Shown here: positions 16,287 through 24,914 of the stretch, in pieces
Layout: each line of letters starts with the position of its first letter
Numbering within the stretch: the stretch's first letter is position 1
Origin: Epilithonimonas hungarica
Lineage (GTDB): Bacteria > Bacteroidota > Bacteroidia > Flavobacteriales > Weeksellaceae
Direction of reading: 5' to 3'
Length of the DNA: 64,000 nt
Assembly (NCBI RefSeq): GCF_900102265.1
Contig: NZ_FNBH01000004.1
Coordinates: 124,001 to 188,000, forward strand
Position numbers and translations under genes: made by a program
The notes under the pieces: generated by a model
What the model was told of the DNA's origin: nothing
Databases searched by the model: none
The model's input: the letters and a program-made list of their open reading frames with translations, nothing else

Positions 16287-16923
16287 AAACACCTGGAAAT
16301 CAATTGAAAACATTTACCAAGATATCATTGAAATGCCTTTTATTAAAGAATTATCAAAAGGAAGTTTAGACAAAGAAAAATTCCAGTTTTACATTGCCCA
16401 GGATTCTTTGTATTTGGAACATTTTGGAAGAACTTTAGCGTTAATTGGGAGTAAAGCGCATCAGATTGAAGACGCTTTGGCGTATATGAGATTTGCCGAA
16501 AATGCAATCGTTGTGGAAAATGCTTTGCACGAATCTTATTTTAAAGAATTTGAAATTTCAGGCAAAGGAATTTTAGAGCCTGTCTGTCATCATTATATTC
16601 ATTTTTTAAGAAGTACTGCAGCTTTTGAACCTGTAGAAGTAGCTTTGGCTGCGACTTTACCTTGTTTTTGGATCTATCAGGAAGTCGGAGATCATATTCT
16701 GAATCTTGAACAAGCATCAAAAAATCCTTATCAAAGCTGGATTGAAACTTACGGCGGAGAAGATTTTGCTGTTGCCGTTAAAATCGCTATTGAAATTTGC
16801 GACAAAGCCGCTGAAAATACAACTCCAGAAATAAGAACCCGAATGAATGAAGCTTTCATCACAGCTTCCAAACTCGAGTTTCAGTTTTGGCAAGCCGCTT
16901 ATGATCTGAAAGTCTGGGAATGA
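16273..16923 (+). CDS. tenA: TenA-type aminopyrimidine aminohydrolase / thiaminase II
   Basis: 216 aa all-helical TenA fold. TenA hydrolyses aminopyrimidine breakdown products of thiamin to HMP for re-use by ThiD. Motifs: YIAQDSLYLEHFGR near the N-terminus, CHHYIHFL, the catalytic-Cys segment LPCFWIYQEVG, and the C-terminal FWQAAY. Overlap with thiD supports one operon. With thiM, thiE and thiD but no thiC or thiG here, the locus is a salvage operon. Confidence 0.92.
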   Translation: MNWSENTWKSIENIYQDIIEMPFIKELSKGSLDKEKFQFYIAQDSLYLEHFGRTLALIGSKAHQIEDALAYMRFAENAIVVENALHESYFKEFEISGKGILEPVCHHYIHFLRSTAAFEPVEVALAATLPCFWIYQEVGDHILNLEQASKNPYQSWIETYGGEDFAVAVKIAIEICDKAAENTTPEIRTRMNEAFITASKLEFQFWQAAYDLKVWE

Positions 16924-16924
16924 T

Positions 16925-17090
16925 CTATGGGCGTATCCCTTTGCATTTTGCCGACGCCAAATCCCAAACAAAAATGCAAGCGGGTCGGGCTATCCGCTAT
17001 ATTTTTTTTGTCATTGCGAACGATGTGAAGCAATCAGTAGAACCTTTCAGCAATCGCAATAACAAAAAAGGATGCCGCTACTATCCCTTA
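16925..17090 (+). repeat. Composite dispersed intergenic repeat
   Basis: The stretch after tenA has three parts: an outer left arm (GGGCTATCCGCTATATTTTT at 16987-17006), an inner hairpin whose arms TTTTTTGTCATTGCGA (17004-17019) and its near-complement (17054-17069) enclose a GATGTGAAGCAATC loop, and an outer right arm (AAGGATGCCGCTACTATCCC around 17068-17087). I recognise the inner and outer units as types repeated in Flavobacteriia genomes. A related right half is at 31321-31345. A 71-codon open frame here is an artefact of the repeat. Confidence 0.5.
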
Positions 17091-17093
17091 CGC

Positions 17094-17130
17094 AAAAAGC
17101 CCGCTCAACAATTCGTTGAATGGGCTTTTT
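17094..17130 (+). terminator. Terminator after the thiamin operon
   Basis: Bases 17094-17109 pair with 17115-17130 (16 positions, two G-U or mismatched) around AATTC, with T-run. It closes the thiM-tenA operon after the repeat. Between 17131 and 17290 nothing further is seen. Confidence 0.75.
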
Positions 17131-17290
17131 TATAGATTTAGTTTTAAACACTTAAGTCATTATATAATAATATATTTAAAAGAGAAGCGCACTTTAGCCG
17201 AAAATCATTGATTTTCAAAACTTAATTGCACTTATGTGAACTATTTCTGCATTTTTATAATTACACTTGAGTGCTGATGAAATACTTTTC

Positions 17291-18049
17291 CTAGATCTTA
17301 AATCCTCCGGAAACTTCGATTCTCTGCGCATTAATCCATTTAGAATCATCCGAACAAAGGAACGCAACCACACTTCCGATATCATCAGGCAAACCAACTC
17401 TTCCCAAAGCGGTTTCAGAAGAGATATGATTGTTCAAATCTGCAACGTCACGTACAGCTCCGCCACCAAAATCGGTTTCGATTGCACCTGGAGCAATAGA
17501 ATTCACCCTGATTTTTCTGCTTCCCAATTCCAAAGCCTGATATCTTGACAGGGAATCTATCGCCGCTTTCATCGCACCATAAGCCGAATATCCTGCGAAA
17601 GAAAATCTTGCCAAACCAGAAGATGTGTTCACAACACTGCTTCCGTCATTCAGTAATGGTAATAATTTTTGGGTTAAGAAATAAGGACCTTTGAAGTGGA
17701 TATTCGTCATTGCATCCAAGGTTTCTTCAGTTGTCGTTTCAAAACTTTGATTGATTCCGATTCCTGCATTATTTACCAGAGCGTCTAGTTTTGCAGAAGA
17801 AAACTGGGTGCCCAAAAGTTCTTTCACTTCAGTTGCGAACTGGTCAAAACCTGCAGTTGTAGAAATATCCAAAGGTAAAGCAAACGCTTTTTGTCCGATG
17901 CTTTCGATTTCTTTTACTACTTCATCTGCAAACTCTTTTTTTGTTTGATAAGTCAAGATGACGTCGAATCCTCTTTTTGCCAATTGTAAAGCTGAATCTT
18001 TACCCAATCCACGGCTTCCGCCAGTCACTAATGCTATTTTACTTGCCAT
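17291..18049 (-). CDS. SDR-family oxidoreductase
   Basis: 252 aa classical short-chain dehydrogenase. Cofactor motif TGGSRGLGK, NNAG at 93-96, catalytic Ser around 143 and YGAMK (Y157, K161). The residue after the second beta strand region (TYQTKKE) suggests NADP(H). Substrate unknown. It is the second gene of a minus-strand pair behind the AraC regulator at 18134-19075, 84 nt apart, so that regulator probably controls it. Confidence 0.9.
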   Translation of the reverse strand: MASKIALVTGGSRGLGKDSALQLAKRGFDVILTYQTKKEFADEVVKEIESIGQKAFALPLDISTTAGFDQFATEVKELLGTQFSSAKLDALVNNAGIGINQSFETTTEETLDAMTNIHFKGPYFLTQKLLPLLNDGSSVVNTSSGLARFSFAGYSAYGAMKAAIDSLSRYQALELGSRKIRVNSIAPGAIETDFGGGAVRDVADLNNHISSETALGRVGLPDDIGSVVAFLCSDDSKWINAQRIEVSGGFKI

Positions 18050-18133
18050 TTTTTATTGTTTTAATTAATGGTACAAAGTTGGAAAATTAGCACATTGGTG
18101 TGTTTGTATAAATCAAATGAAAGTTTGTGAAAA

Positions 18134-19075
18134 TCAAACAATCGATAATTCCCGGTAATGTTGTGGCGATTGCTTGCTGTGCTTCTTGAAGAAGTTGGAA
18201 AAGTGAGCAACTTCTTCAAAACCTAGTGCGAAAGCGATTTCCGAAATATTCCATTGCGTTTGGGTCAGCAATATTTTGGCTTCTTGGAAAATTCGGCTTC
18301 CGATGATTTCGCCTGTAGTTTTTCCGGTTGTTTCCTTTAGAACTCTATTGAGATGATTGACGTGAACTCCTAATATTCCAGCAAAATCTGCCGGTGTTTT
18401 CAGTTGTAAAAGCTGACTGATATTTTCGATAGGAAACTGTCTTTCCAATAATTCAATGAAAAAAGTGGTGGTTCTGGAAGCAGCGGTTTTGTTATTTTCG
18501 ACAGGTAAAATAGGCTGTAATTTCTGCCCAAAATGTATCAATTCCATCACATAGTTTCTCAACAAATCATATTTAAACATATAATCGGAATTGATTTCTT
18601 CGTGCATTTTCAGAAAAATGGATTCAAACTGATAAAACTGTTCTGTCGAAATTTGAAATACAAAATCACTCTGGGGAGAAAATACCGGCAAATTATCGAT
18701 GTCTGTTCCGATTTTGTTTTTCGGTAAAAAATCTTTTGTGAAAACACAAAAATGTCCCATCTGATTGATGCAATGGCTGTTGTAATTATAAGGTACTTTT
18801 GGTGATGCAAAAAGAATGGCGCAGTCTTTTATCTCAATGGTTCTGTCGGCATATTCCACTTTGTTTTGGCCATTGATCAAACTTATCTTGTAATAAGTCC
18901 GCCTGTTATAAGGCATTTCAGATTTCGATTTGCTCTCTCTGAACATCTTGGAAATATCAAAAACGTTAAAATGACCAATGTCTTTATTGATATTTTCAGT
19001 AAGGAATTGATTGATGTCAGGACAACTTTCTCCCAAAATATCCTGATAAAATTCTTTGATGGTGATTGAGCTCAT
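18134..19075 (-). CDS. AraC-family transcriptional regulator
   Basis: 313 aa from the ATG at 19073-19075 (MSSITIKEFYQDI). A longer frame reaches 19243 but would cover the control region of the divergent SDR gene; CAAAGGTA at 19090-19097, a minus-strand TAnnTTTG, supports the shorter start. The N-terminal part is a cupin-like sensor (IGHFNVFDISKMF, KDCAILFASPKVPYNY); the C-terminal 100 residues hold two HTHs (FAGILGVHVNHLNRVLKE and ISEIAFALGFEEVAHFSNFF). Effector unknown. Confidence 0.88.
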   Translation of the reverse strand: MSSITIKEFYQDILGESCPDINQFLTENINKDIGHFNVFDISKMFRESKSKSEMPYNRRTYYKISLINGQNKVEYADRTIEIKDCAILFASPKVPYNYNSHCINQMGHFCVFTKDFLPKNKIGTDIDNLPVFSPQSDFVFQISTEQFYQFESIFLKMHEEINSDYMFKYDLLRNYVMELIHFGQKLQPILPVENNKTAASRTTTFFIELLERQFPIENISQLLQLKTPADFAGILGVHVNHLNRVLKETTGKTTGEIIGSRIFQEAKILLTQTQWNISEIAFALGFEEVAHFSNFFKKHSKQSPQHYRELSIV

Positions 19076-19089
19076 AGGTTTGTAAAAAT

Positions 19090-19097
19090 CAAAGGTA
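19090..19097 (-). promoter_or_regulatory. -7 promoter element of the AraC gene
   Basis: On the minus strand this reads TACCTTTG (TAnnTTTG). It would give a leader of only about 8 nt to the ATG at 19075, close to leaderless. Confidence 0.45.
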
Positions 19098-19251
19098 TCG
19101 ATTTTTAGATTAATGATAATAAAACCAATTCTTTTAATATATTTTAATCTCAAATCCTTCGTCATTTTGGATACAAACAAACTCATTTTGGCAACATTTT
19201 CCTTGGCGCTTCTGCAGACATTTGTATTATAAAATTTAAACAAGATTTACA

Positions 19252-20061
19252 ATGCAAAAAACAATTTTCATCACAGGCGCATCATCAGGATTAGGAAAAG
19301 CGACCGCCAAATTATTTCAATCAAAAGGCTGGAACGTTATTGCCACAATGCGAAATCCTCAAAAGGAAACTGAACTTTCCCAACTGGAAAATGTAACCTT
19401 GTTTCCGTTGGATGTTACGAACTTGGAACAGATTCAGGAAACGGTAAAAAAGGCGATTGAACTTCATACGATTGATGTGGTTTTCAACAACGCAGGTTAT
19501 GGTTTGATCGGCGCTTTGGAAGCTTTGACAGACGAACAGATCGTAAAACAATTAGACACCAATTTATTGGGTGTGATTCGTGTGACTCAGGCCTTTATTC
19601 CTTATTTCAGAAAAAACAGAAACGGATTATTTATCACCACAACTTCGATTGGCGGATTACTTACTTTTCCTCTGGATTCGCTTTATCACGCTACAAAATG
19701 GGCTTTGGAAGGCTGGAGTGAAAGTATGTCGTTTGAGCTGGCTCTGTATAATGTTGGTATCAAAACTATTGCGCCGGGCGGAATTAAAACTAATTTTGCA
19801 GGAGACGCATTAGCCGTTGTCAATCATCCGGCTTATGAAGACGGAATGCAGAAATTATTTGAATTGATGAATCCCGACAACTTCGAACCTGTAGAATGGA
19901 TTGCAGATGTAGTTTACGAAGCAGCGACAGACGGTAAAAATCAATTGCGATATGTCACAGGAGAATTTGCCAATCAGCTGTACAACCGCCGTTTGGAAAT
20001 CGGTTCAGAGGCTGCAGTTCAGGAAATGAAACAGATGGTTTTTGGAAATTTGCTCAACTAA
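19252..20061 (+). CDS. SDR-family oxidoreductase
   Basis: 269 aa. Cofactor motif TGASSGLGK, FNNAGYG, and catalytic YHATK (Y145, K149); FPLDVTN supports NADP(H) use. It belongs to the SDR subgroup that ends with a variable C-terminal helix pair and whose substrates are rarely known. It is divergent from the AraC gene at 18134-19075 and 11 nt upstream of a second AraC gene, forming a plus-strand SDR-AraC-NTF2 unit. Confidence 0.9.
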   Translation: MQKTIFITGASSGLGKATAKLFQSKGWNVIATMRNPQKETELSQLENVTLFPLDVTNLEQIQETVKKAIELHTIDVVFNNAGYGLIGALEALTDEQIVKQLDTNLLGVIRVTQAFIPYFRKNRNGLFITTTSIGGLLTFPLDSLYHATKWALEGWSESMSFELALYNVGIKTIAPGGIKTNFAGDALAVVNHPAYEDGMQKLFELMNPDNFEPVEWIADVVYEAATDGKNQLRYVTGEFANQLYNRRLEIGSEAAVQEMKQMVFGNLLN

Positions 20062-20072
20062 AAAATTAAGAA

Positions 20073-20984
20073 ATGAATAATCCTATAAAAGTAGATTCCA
20101 TATCTCAGCTTCATGAGATGCTGGGTTTTGGGAAGCCGGTTCATCCGTTGATTAGTATTAACGACAATGCCAATATGATTGTTGGGGAAAATCTTCTTAA
20201 TCAACATTTTCTATTCAATTTCTACAAAATATCGTTCAAAAAAACACTCAAGGGTAAAATTGGTTATGGACAGGGCTATTATGATTTTGATGAAGGCGGA
20301 ATGGTTTTTACGGCTCCAAATCAGTTACTTTCCACAAGTTCGGATGATATGGAATATGAAGGTTTGACGCTACTCATTCATCCCGATTTTTTGAGAAATT
20401 ATTCTTTGGCAACCCGAATCAAAAGCTTTGGATTTTTCTCTTATTCGGCGAACGAAGCTTTGTTTCTATCGGACAAAGAAAAGCAGATGCTTTTTTCGAT
20501 TTTTGATAATATTAAACAAGAACTGAATAACACGATTGACGATTTCAGTCAGGATGTCATCATTTCACACATCGAGGTTTTGCTCAATTACAGCAACCGT
20601 TTTTACAAACGACAATTCATTACCAGAAAAGCGGTCAACAATGATTTGCTTTCGAAAATCGAAGAACTTTTAAATGTCTATTTTGAAAAAGAACAAGGTT
20701 TGAGTAAAGGTTTGCCAACTGTAGATTATTTGGCGACAGAACTCAGCCTTTCGCCAAGATATCTGAGCGATATGCTTCGGTCTTTGATGGGACAAAATGC
20801 ACAACAGCTCATCCACGAAAAATTGATTGAAAAAGCAAAAGATTACCTTACGACAACTCAGCTTTCTGTGACAGAAATTGCCTATCAATTGGGTTTTGAA
20901 CATCCGCAATCATTCAACAAATTGTTTAAAAATAAAACCAGCCAAACGCCTGTGCAATTCAAACAGAGTTTTTATCATAACTAA
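20073..20984 (+). CDS. AraC-family transcriptional regulator
   Basis: 303 aa. N-terminal sensor region (ISINDNANMIVGENLLNQHF, MVFTAPNQLLSTSSDDMEYEG) and C-terminal double HTH (YLATELSLSPRYLSDMLRSL and VTEIAYQLGFEHPQSFNKLF). It is only distantly similar to the AraC protein at 18134-19075. It lies directly between the SDR and NTF2-like genes, so it probably regulates this unit; effector unknown. Confidence 0.9.
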   Translation: MNNPIKVDSISQLHEMLGFGKPVHPLISINDNANMIVGENLLNQHFLFNFYKISFKKTLKGKIGYGQGYYDFDEGGMVFTAPNQLLSTSSDDMEYEGLTLLIHPDFLRNYSLATRIKSFGFFSYSANEALFLSDKEKQMLFSIFDNIKQELNNTIDDFSQDVIISHIEVLLNYSNRFYKRQFITRKAVNNDLLSKIEELLNVYFEKEQGLSKGLPTVDYLATELSLSPRYLSDMLRSLMGQNAQQLIHEKLIEKAKDYLTTTQLSVTEIAYQLGFEHPQSFNKLFKNKTSQTPVQFKQSFYHN

Positions 20985-20991
20985 ATTTAAA

Positions 20992-21327
20992 ATGAATATA
21001 GAATCGTTTATCAAAGATTGGATTGCCGCCAGCAACAGTTACGACACCGGAAAATATCTGAAATTTTACAACGAAAATGCAGTTTTAGACGACCCGTCAG
21101 TTGGAAGAAAATTTATCGGTCATAGCGGAATCAAAGAATATTTTGAAAGTTATTTTATTGGTTATCAAACTCAGACTGAACTAAGGAAATTAGAAATTAA
21201 GGACAATTCGGCATTTCTAGAAGTAGAATTTACAGGAGATTTCCCGGAAGGTAAAATTGGCGGAAGTTTTAACTTTATTTTTAAAAATGATAAGATTGAG
21301 TTTTTAAAGGCAGATTTGATTCATTAA
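20992..21327 (+). CDS. NTF2-like / SnoaL-like small protein
   Basis: 111 aa from the ATG at 20992, 8 nt after the AraC stop. The pattern of a cone-shaped NTF2 fold is clear: three N-terminal helices (FIKDWIAASNSYDTGKYLKF), YNENAVLDDPSVG, GHSGIKEYFESYF, then alternating strands (AFLEVEFTGDFPEGKIGGSF). Such proteins are isomerases, cyclases or simple ligand binders; no catalytic set can be named. Likely co-transcribed with the SDR and AraC genes upstream. Confidence 0.8.
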   Translation: MNIESFIKDWIAASNSYDTGKYLKFYNENAVLDDPSVGRKFIGHSGIKEYFESYFIGYQTQTELRKLEIKDNSAFLEVEFTGDFPEGKIGGSFNFIFKNDKIEFLKADLIH

Positions 21328-21465
21328 TAACATTTGGATAATTTTTATAGAAGTGATAAGTTTTCTTGTCAATTTTTCTTTGCTAATTTAGTTGTTGATA
21401 ATCAATGCTTTGATTTAGATTTCCATCAAATGACCAACATTAGTTTTTTATAAACCTATTTTATA

Positions 21466-21473
21466 TATCTTTG
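21466..21473 (+). promoter_or_regulatory. -7 promoter element of the cobalamin locus
   Basis: TATCTTTG fits TAnnTTTG, immediately 5' of the cobalamin riboswitch. The gap upstream (21328-21465) holds nothing else that I can assign. Confidence 0.65.
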
Positions 21474-21477
21474 CGCC

Positions 21478-21660
21478 AATCTGGTGAGCCGTAAAAAGCG
21501 CTTAATAGGGAATCCGGTGAAAATCCGGAGCAGACCCGCTGCTGTAAGCTTCACACAAAGGTTTTTGAAAATTATATCCACTGTCCGCCTTGGCGAATGG
21601 GAAGGATTTCAAAAATGAAGTAAGTCAGAAGACCTGCCAGAATGTTTTAATATTTGACGC
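21478..21660 (+). promoter_or_regulatory. Cobalamin riboswitch
   Basis: Characteristic elements are in order: CTGGTGAGCCG, GGGAATCCGGTGAAAATCCG with GAGCAGACCCGCTGCTGTAA (21503-21548), GGGAAGG, and the B12 box AAGTCAGAAGACCTGCC (21622-21638). It precedes btuB by about 105 nt and should repress the uptake locus when cobalamin is plentiful. Confidence 0.93.
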
Positions 21661-21765
21661 TTTCGTGGAATAAAGCTTAGTCAACAATGATTTTGTGCAG
21701 CACAAACTGCGCCTTATCCTTGCTTTCTTACCTCCATTGGCGTCATCATTATTCGATATGAGCTA

Positions 21766-23781
21766 ATGGTGACACGATTTACTTCTCGGTTTTTCAAAAC
21801 TGTTGTTGCAATATTTGTGACAGCCTCATCTTTCTGTTTTTCCCAATCCAAAAAAGATTCTATCGAAACGGAGATTATCAAAGTCGATGTTTACAAAAAG
21901 AATTTCAAAGAGATTTTACCGGCTCAGACACTTTCCGGAGACCAGTTGGAAAGATTGAACAGCCAATCCGTTGCCGATGCGCTGAGATATTTTTCTGGTG
22001 TTCAAATCAAAGATTATGGCGGAATTGGCGGACTCAAAACAATCAATATCCGTAGTATGGGAAGCCAGCATGTTGGCGTTTTCTATGACGGGATTCAATT
22101 GGGAAATGCTCAAAACGGATTGGTTGATTTGGGAAGATTTTCCTTGGATGACATTGAGGAAATCTCGCTTTACAATGGACAAAAATCTGAAATTTTCCAG
22201 CCGGCAAAAGATTTCGGTTCGTCAGGTTCAATTTATCTTCAGCCTAAAACGCCAAGTTTTAAACTTAATAAAAAAACAAATCTTGTTCTGAGATTGAAGA
22301 ACAGTTCCATCGATTTATTTAATCCTTCCTTCAGATTAGAACAGAAGATTTCGGATAGAGTTTCGGCGAGTTTCAGTTCTGAGTTTTTGCAGAGTGATGG
22401 GATTTATAAATTCCGTTACCGTAAAAAATATCCCGATGGAGTCGTTGCTTACGATACGATTGCGAAGCGTTTTGATTCCGACATCAAAGCCAAACGTTTC
22501 GAAACCAGCTTTCACGGAACGTTGAATAATGGAAGTTGGAACGTTCGTGCTTACGGCTATCTTTCCGACCGCGGCATTCCCGCAGCGATTGTCAATAACA
22601 GGTTTGATGGGCGTGGACAAAGGTTGGTGGACGAGAATTATTTCGTTCAGGCCAATTTCAGAAAGAAGTTGTTTCCCAAATTAGAAACACAGTTCAAAGC
22701 CAAATTCGCTTACGATTTCACACATTACATTGACACGGTTTCATCCATCAAAATCCAGAATCAATACATTCAGAGAGAGATTTATTTGTCTTCGTCTAAT
22801 ATTTATTCAGTGACTCAGAATTGGGATGTCAGTGCGAGTTTTGACTTCCAATATAATAATCTCGACGCAGATTTGGTCAACTTTTCTTATCCGACGCGTT
22901 ACACTTCTTTGCTTGCATTTGCCACAACATACCAATGGAAAAAACTGAAATTCCTTGGAAGTATACTTGGAACTTTTGTGCACGAAGATGTGGAGAAAAA
23001 TGCCAAATCACCGGACAAAACCGAATGGACACCGGCGGCTTTTCTCAGTTATCAGCCTTTTGACTCCAATAATTTTACGGTCAGAGCTTTCTACAAGCGG
23101 ACTTTTCGAATGCCGACTTTCAATGATTTGTATTACACGATGATTGGAAATGCTTTTCTGGAACCGGAATTTACCAATCAGTACAACCTTGGATTCACGT
23201 ATCAGAAGTCTTTTCATAATCAGCTTTTTCAAAATTTCTATGCGAAGGTCGATGGTTATTTTAATAAAGTTGAAAACAAAATCATCGCGGCACCAACCGG
23301 AAATATGTTCCGCTGGATGATGCTGAATCTCGGCGAAGTGGAAATAATCGGGACAGATGTCAATGTTCAGGCTGATTTGCTCGTCGGGAACGTCAAATTG
23401 AAACCTTTGGTGAGTTACACCTTCCAAAGAGCAAGAGATTTTTCCGACAGAAATGAAACTTATTTTGGTGACCAAATCCCGTACACGCCTTGGCATTCCG
23501 GAACTTTTTCCCTGATGTCGGATTATAAGGATTGGAGTTTCAATTACAGTTTTATGTATGTCGGCGAGCGTTACGATGGTCAGCAGAACAACATCCAGTA
23601 CAATTATATCCAGCCTTGGTACACACACGATTTATCAATCCAGAAGAAAATGAATTGGAAAAATCACCAGTTCAAAGCCAGTTTCGAGGTCAATAATATC
23701 TTCAATCAATACTACGACGTGGTTCTTAATTACCCAATGCCAGGCCGGAATTTCAAACTCATTTTAAGCTTTACATTATGA
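21766..23781 (+). CDS. btuB: TonB-dependent cobalamin receptor (BtuB type)
   Basis: 671 aa. Signal peptide (FFKTVVAIFVTASSFCFS), plug domain with LSGDQLERLNSQSVADALRY, GIGGLKTINIRSMGSQHVGV and DGIQLGNAQNG, then a 22-strand barrel region ending with the aromatic C-terminus FKLILSFTL. Unlike SusC it lacks an N-terminal carboxypeptidase-like domain. Its place behind a cobalamin riboswitch gives the substrate. Its stop overlaps the start of the following BtuG-like gene by ATGA. Confidence 0.9.
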   Translation: MVTRFTSRFFKTVVAIFVTASSFCFSQSKKDSIETEIIKVDVYKKNFKEILPAQTLSGDQLERLNSQSVADALRYFSGVQIKDYGGIGGLKTINIRSMGSQHVGVFYDGIQLGNAQNGLVDLGRFSLDDIEEISLYNGQKSEIFQPAKDFGSSGSIYLQPKTPSFKLNKKTNLVLRLKNSSIDLFNPSFRLEQKISDRVSASFSSEFLQSDGIYKFRYRKKYPDGVVAYDTIAKRFDSDIKAKRFETSFHGTLNNGSWNVRAYGYLSDRGIPAAIVNNRFDGRGQRLVDENYFVQANFRKKLFPKLETQFKAKFAYDFTHYIDTVSSIKIQNQYIQREIYLSSSNIYSVTQNWDVSASFDFQYNNLDADLVNFSYPTRYTSLLAFATTYQWKKLKFLGSILGTFVHEDVEKNAKSPDKTEWTPAAFLSYQPFDSNNFTVRAFYKRTFRMPTFNDLYYTMIGNAFLEPEFTNQYNLGFTYQKSFHNQLFQNFYAKVDGYFNKVENKIIAAPTGNMFRWMMLNLGEVEIIGTDVNVQADLLVGNVKLKPLVSYTFQRARDFSDRNETYFGDQIPYTPWHSGTFSLMSDYKDWSFNYSFMYVGERYDGQQNNIQYNYIQPWYTHDLSIQKKMNWKNHQFKASFEVNNIFNQYYDVVLNYPMPGRNFKLILSFTL

Positions 23782-24908
23782 AGAAAATAAACTTTTTTCT
23801 GCTGATTTTACTTTGTCTGGTGTCTTGCCGAACAGATGAAATAATCGTTCGCCCGGAAGTGGAGGAAGGTCTTGCAACACCTGAAAATACTGCTATCAGA
23901 GGATTTTATCTTTTGAACGAAGGCAATATGGGAAGCAATAAGGCAACTTTGGATTTCTTCGATTATACAACTGGGACTTACCACAGGAATATCTATGCGG
24001 ACATCAATCCGGATGTGGTGAAGGAACTTGGAGACGTCGGCAATGATATCAAAATCTACGGCAGCAAAATGTACGCGGTCATCAACGTTTCCAACAAAAT
24101 CGAAGTTCTAGACGCAAAAACGGCCAGACGAATCAAAACCATCAATCTGGAAAATTGTAGATATGTGACGTTCAAAGACGGGAAAGTTTACGCTTCAAGT
24201 TACGCCGGACCTGTAGTTCTAAATCCAAATGCACCACTCGGAAAAGTCGCTGAAATTGATACGGTTTCGCTTTCGATAAAGAGGGAAGTGGTGGTCGGTT
24301 ATCAGCCGGAAGAAATGGCGATTATTGGGAACAATCTTTACGTTGCCAATTCCGGTGGTTATCGTTTTCCGAATTATGACAGAACCGTTTCCGTAGTTGA
24401 TTTGAACACATTTACAGAGACCAAAAAAATCGATGCGGCAATCAATCTGCATCACATTGCAAAGGACGATGACGGCGATTTGTATGTGAGTTCCAGAGGC
24501 GATTATTACACAGTTCCTTCCAGTTTATTTTTGGTAGATGCAGCAACGGGAACGGTGAAAAAAGACTTTCACATTGCGGTTAGCGAAATGACAATTGTGA
24601 ACGGCAAGCTCTATTATTACGGCAACGAGTTCAATTACAACACGCACGCCTACACCAAATCTTTCGGAATCATCGATGTGAAAACGGAGCAAATCATTTC
24701 CAGCAAAATCATTGACCAAGAATATGTAGATGTGATAAAAACGCCTTACGGAATCGCTGTAAATCCAATCACAGAAGACATCTATATGACTGATGCCCGG
24801 AATTATGTTTCAACAGGATTCGTGTATTGTTTTGATAAAAACGGAAAATTCAAATGGAAAACCGAAGGCGGGAATATCCCAGCACATTTTGTTTTTCTTT
24901 ATAAATAA
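23778..24908 (+). CDS. BtuG-like cobalamin-binding propeller lipoprotein
   Basis: 376 aa. Lipobox LVSC (Cys 17), then repeating beta-propeller blades of the YncE/DUF5074 kind (for example KMYAVINVSNKIEVLDAKTARR, NLYVANSGG, LYVSSRGDYY, DIYMTDARNY). BtuG proteins of Bacteroides are surface propellers that capture cobalamin with very high affinity and sit on BtuB. The four-base overlap with btuB and the riboswitch support this role. Assigned as BtuG-like on fold and context, not on checked ligand residues. Confidence 0.82.
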   Translation: MKKINFFLLILLCLVSCRTDEIIVRPEVEEGLATPENTAIRGFYLLNEGNMGSNKATLDFFDYTTGTYHRNIYADINPDVVKELGDVGNDIKIYGSKMYAVINVSNKIEVLDAKTARRIKTINLENCRYVTFKDGKVYASSYAGPVVLNPNAPLGKVAEIDTVSLSIKREVVVGYQPEEMAIIGNNLYVANSGGYRFPNYDRTVSVVDLNTFTETKKIDAAINLHHIAKDDDGDLYVSSRGDYYTVPSSLFLVDAATGTVKKDFHIAVSEMTIVNGKLYYYGNEFNYNTHAYTKSFGIIDVKTEQIISSKIIDQEYVDVIKTPYGIAVNPITEDIYMTDARNYVSTGFVYCFDKNGKFKWKTEGGNIPAHFVFLYK

Positions 24909-24914
24909 ATTGAT

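Noticed and set aside
16920-17135. A 71-codon gene overlapping the end of tenA
   Set aside because: The frame runs through a composite intergenic repeat and a terminator hairpin; the amino-acid sequence is a by-product of the repeat.
19076-19243. N-terminal 56-residue extension of the minus-strand AraC gene
   Set aside because: It would cover the divergent control region, contains a minus-strand -7 element, and does not resemble AraC N-termini; the start at 19075 fits better.
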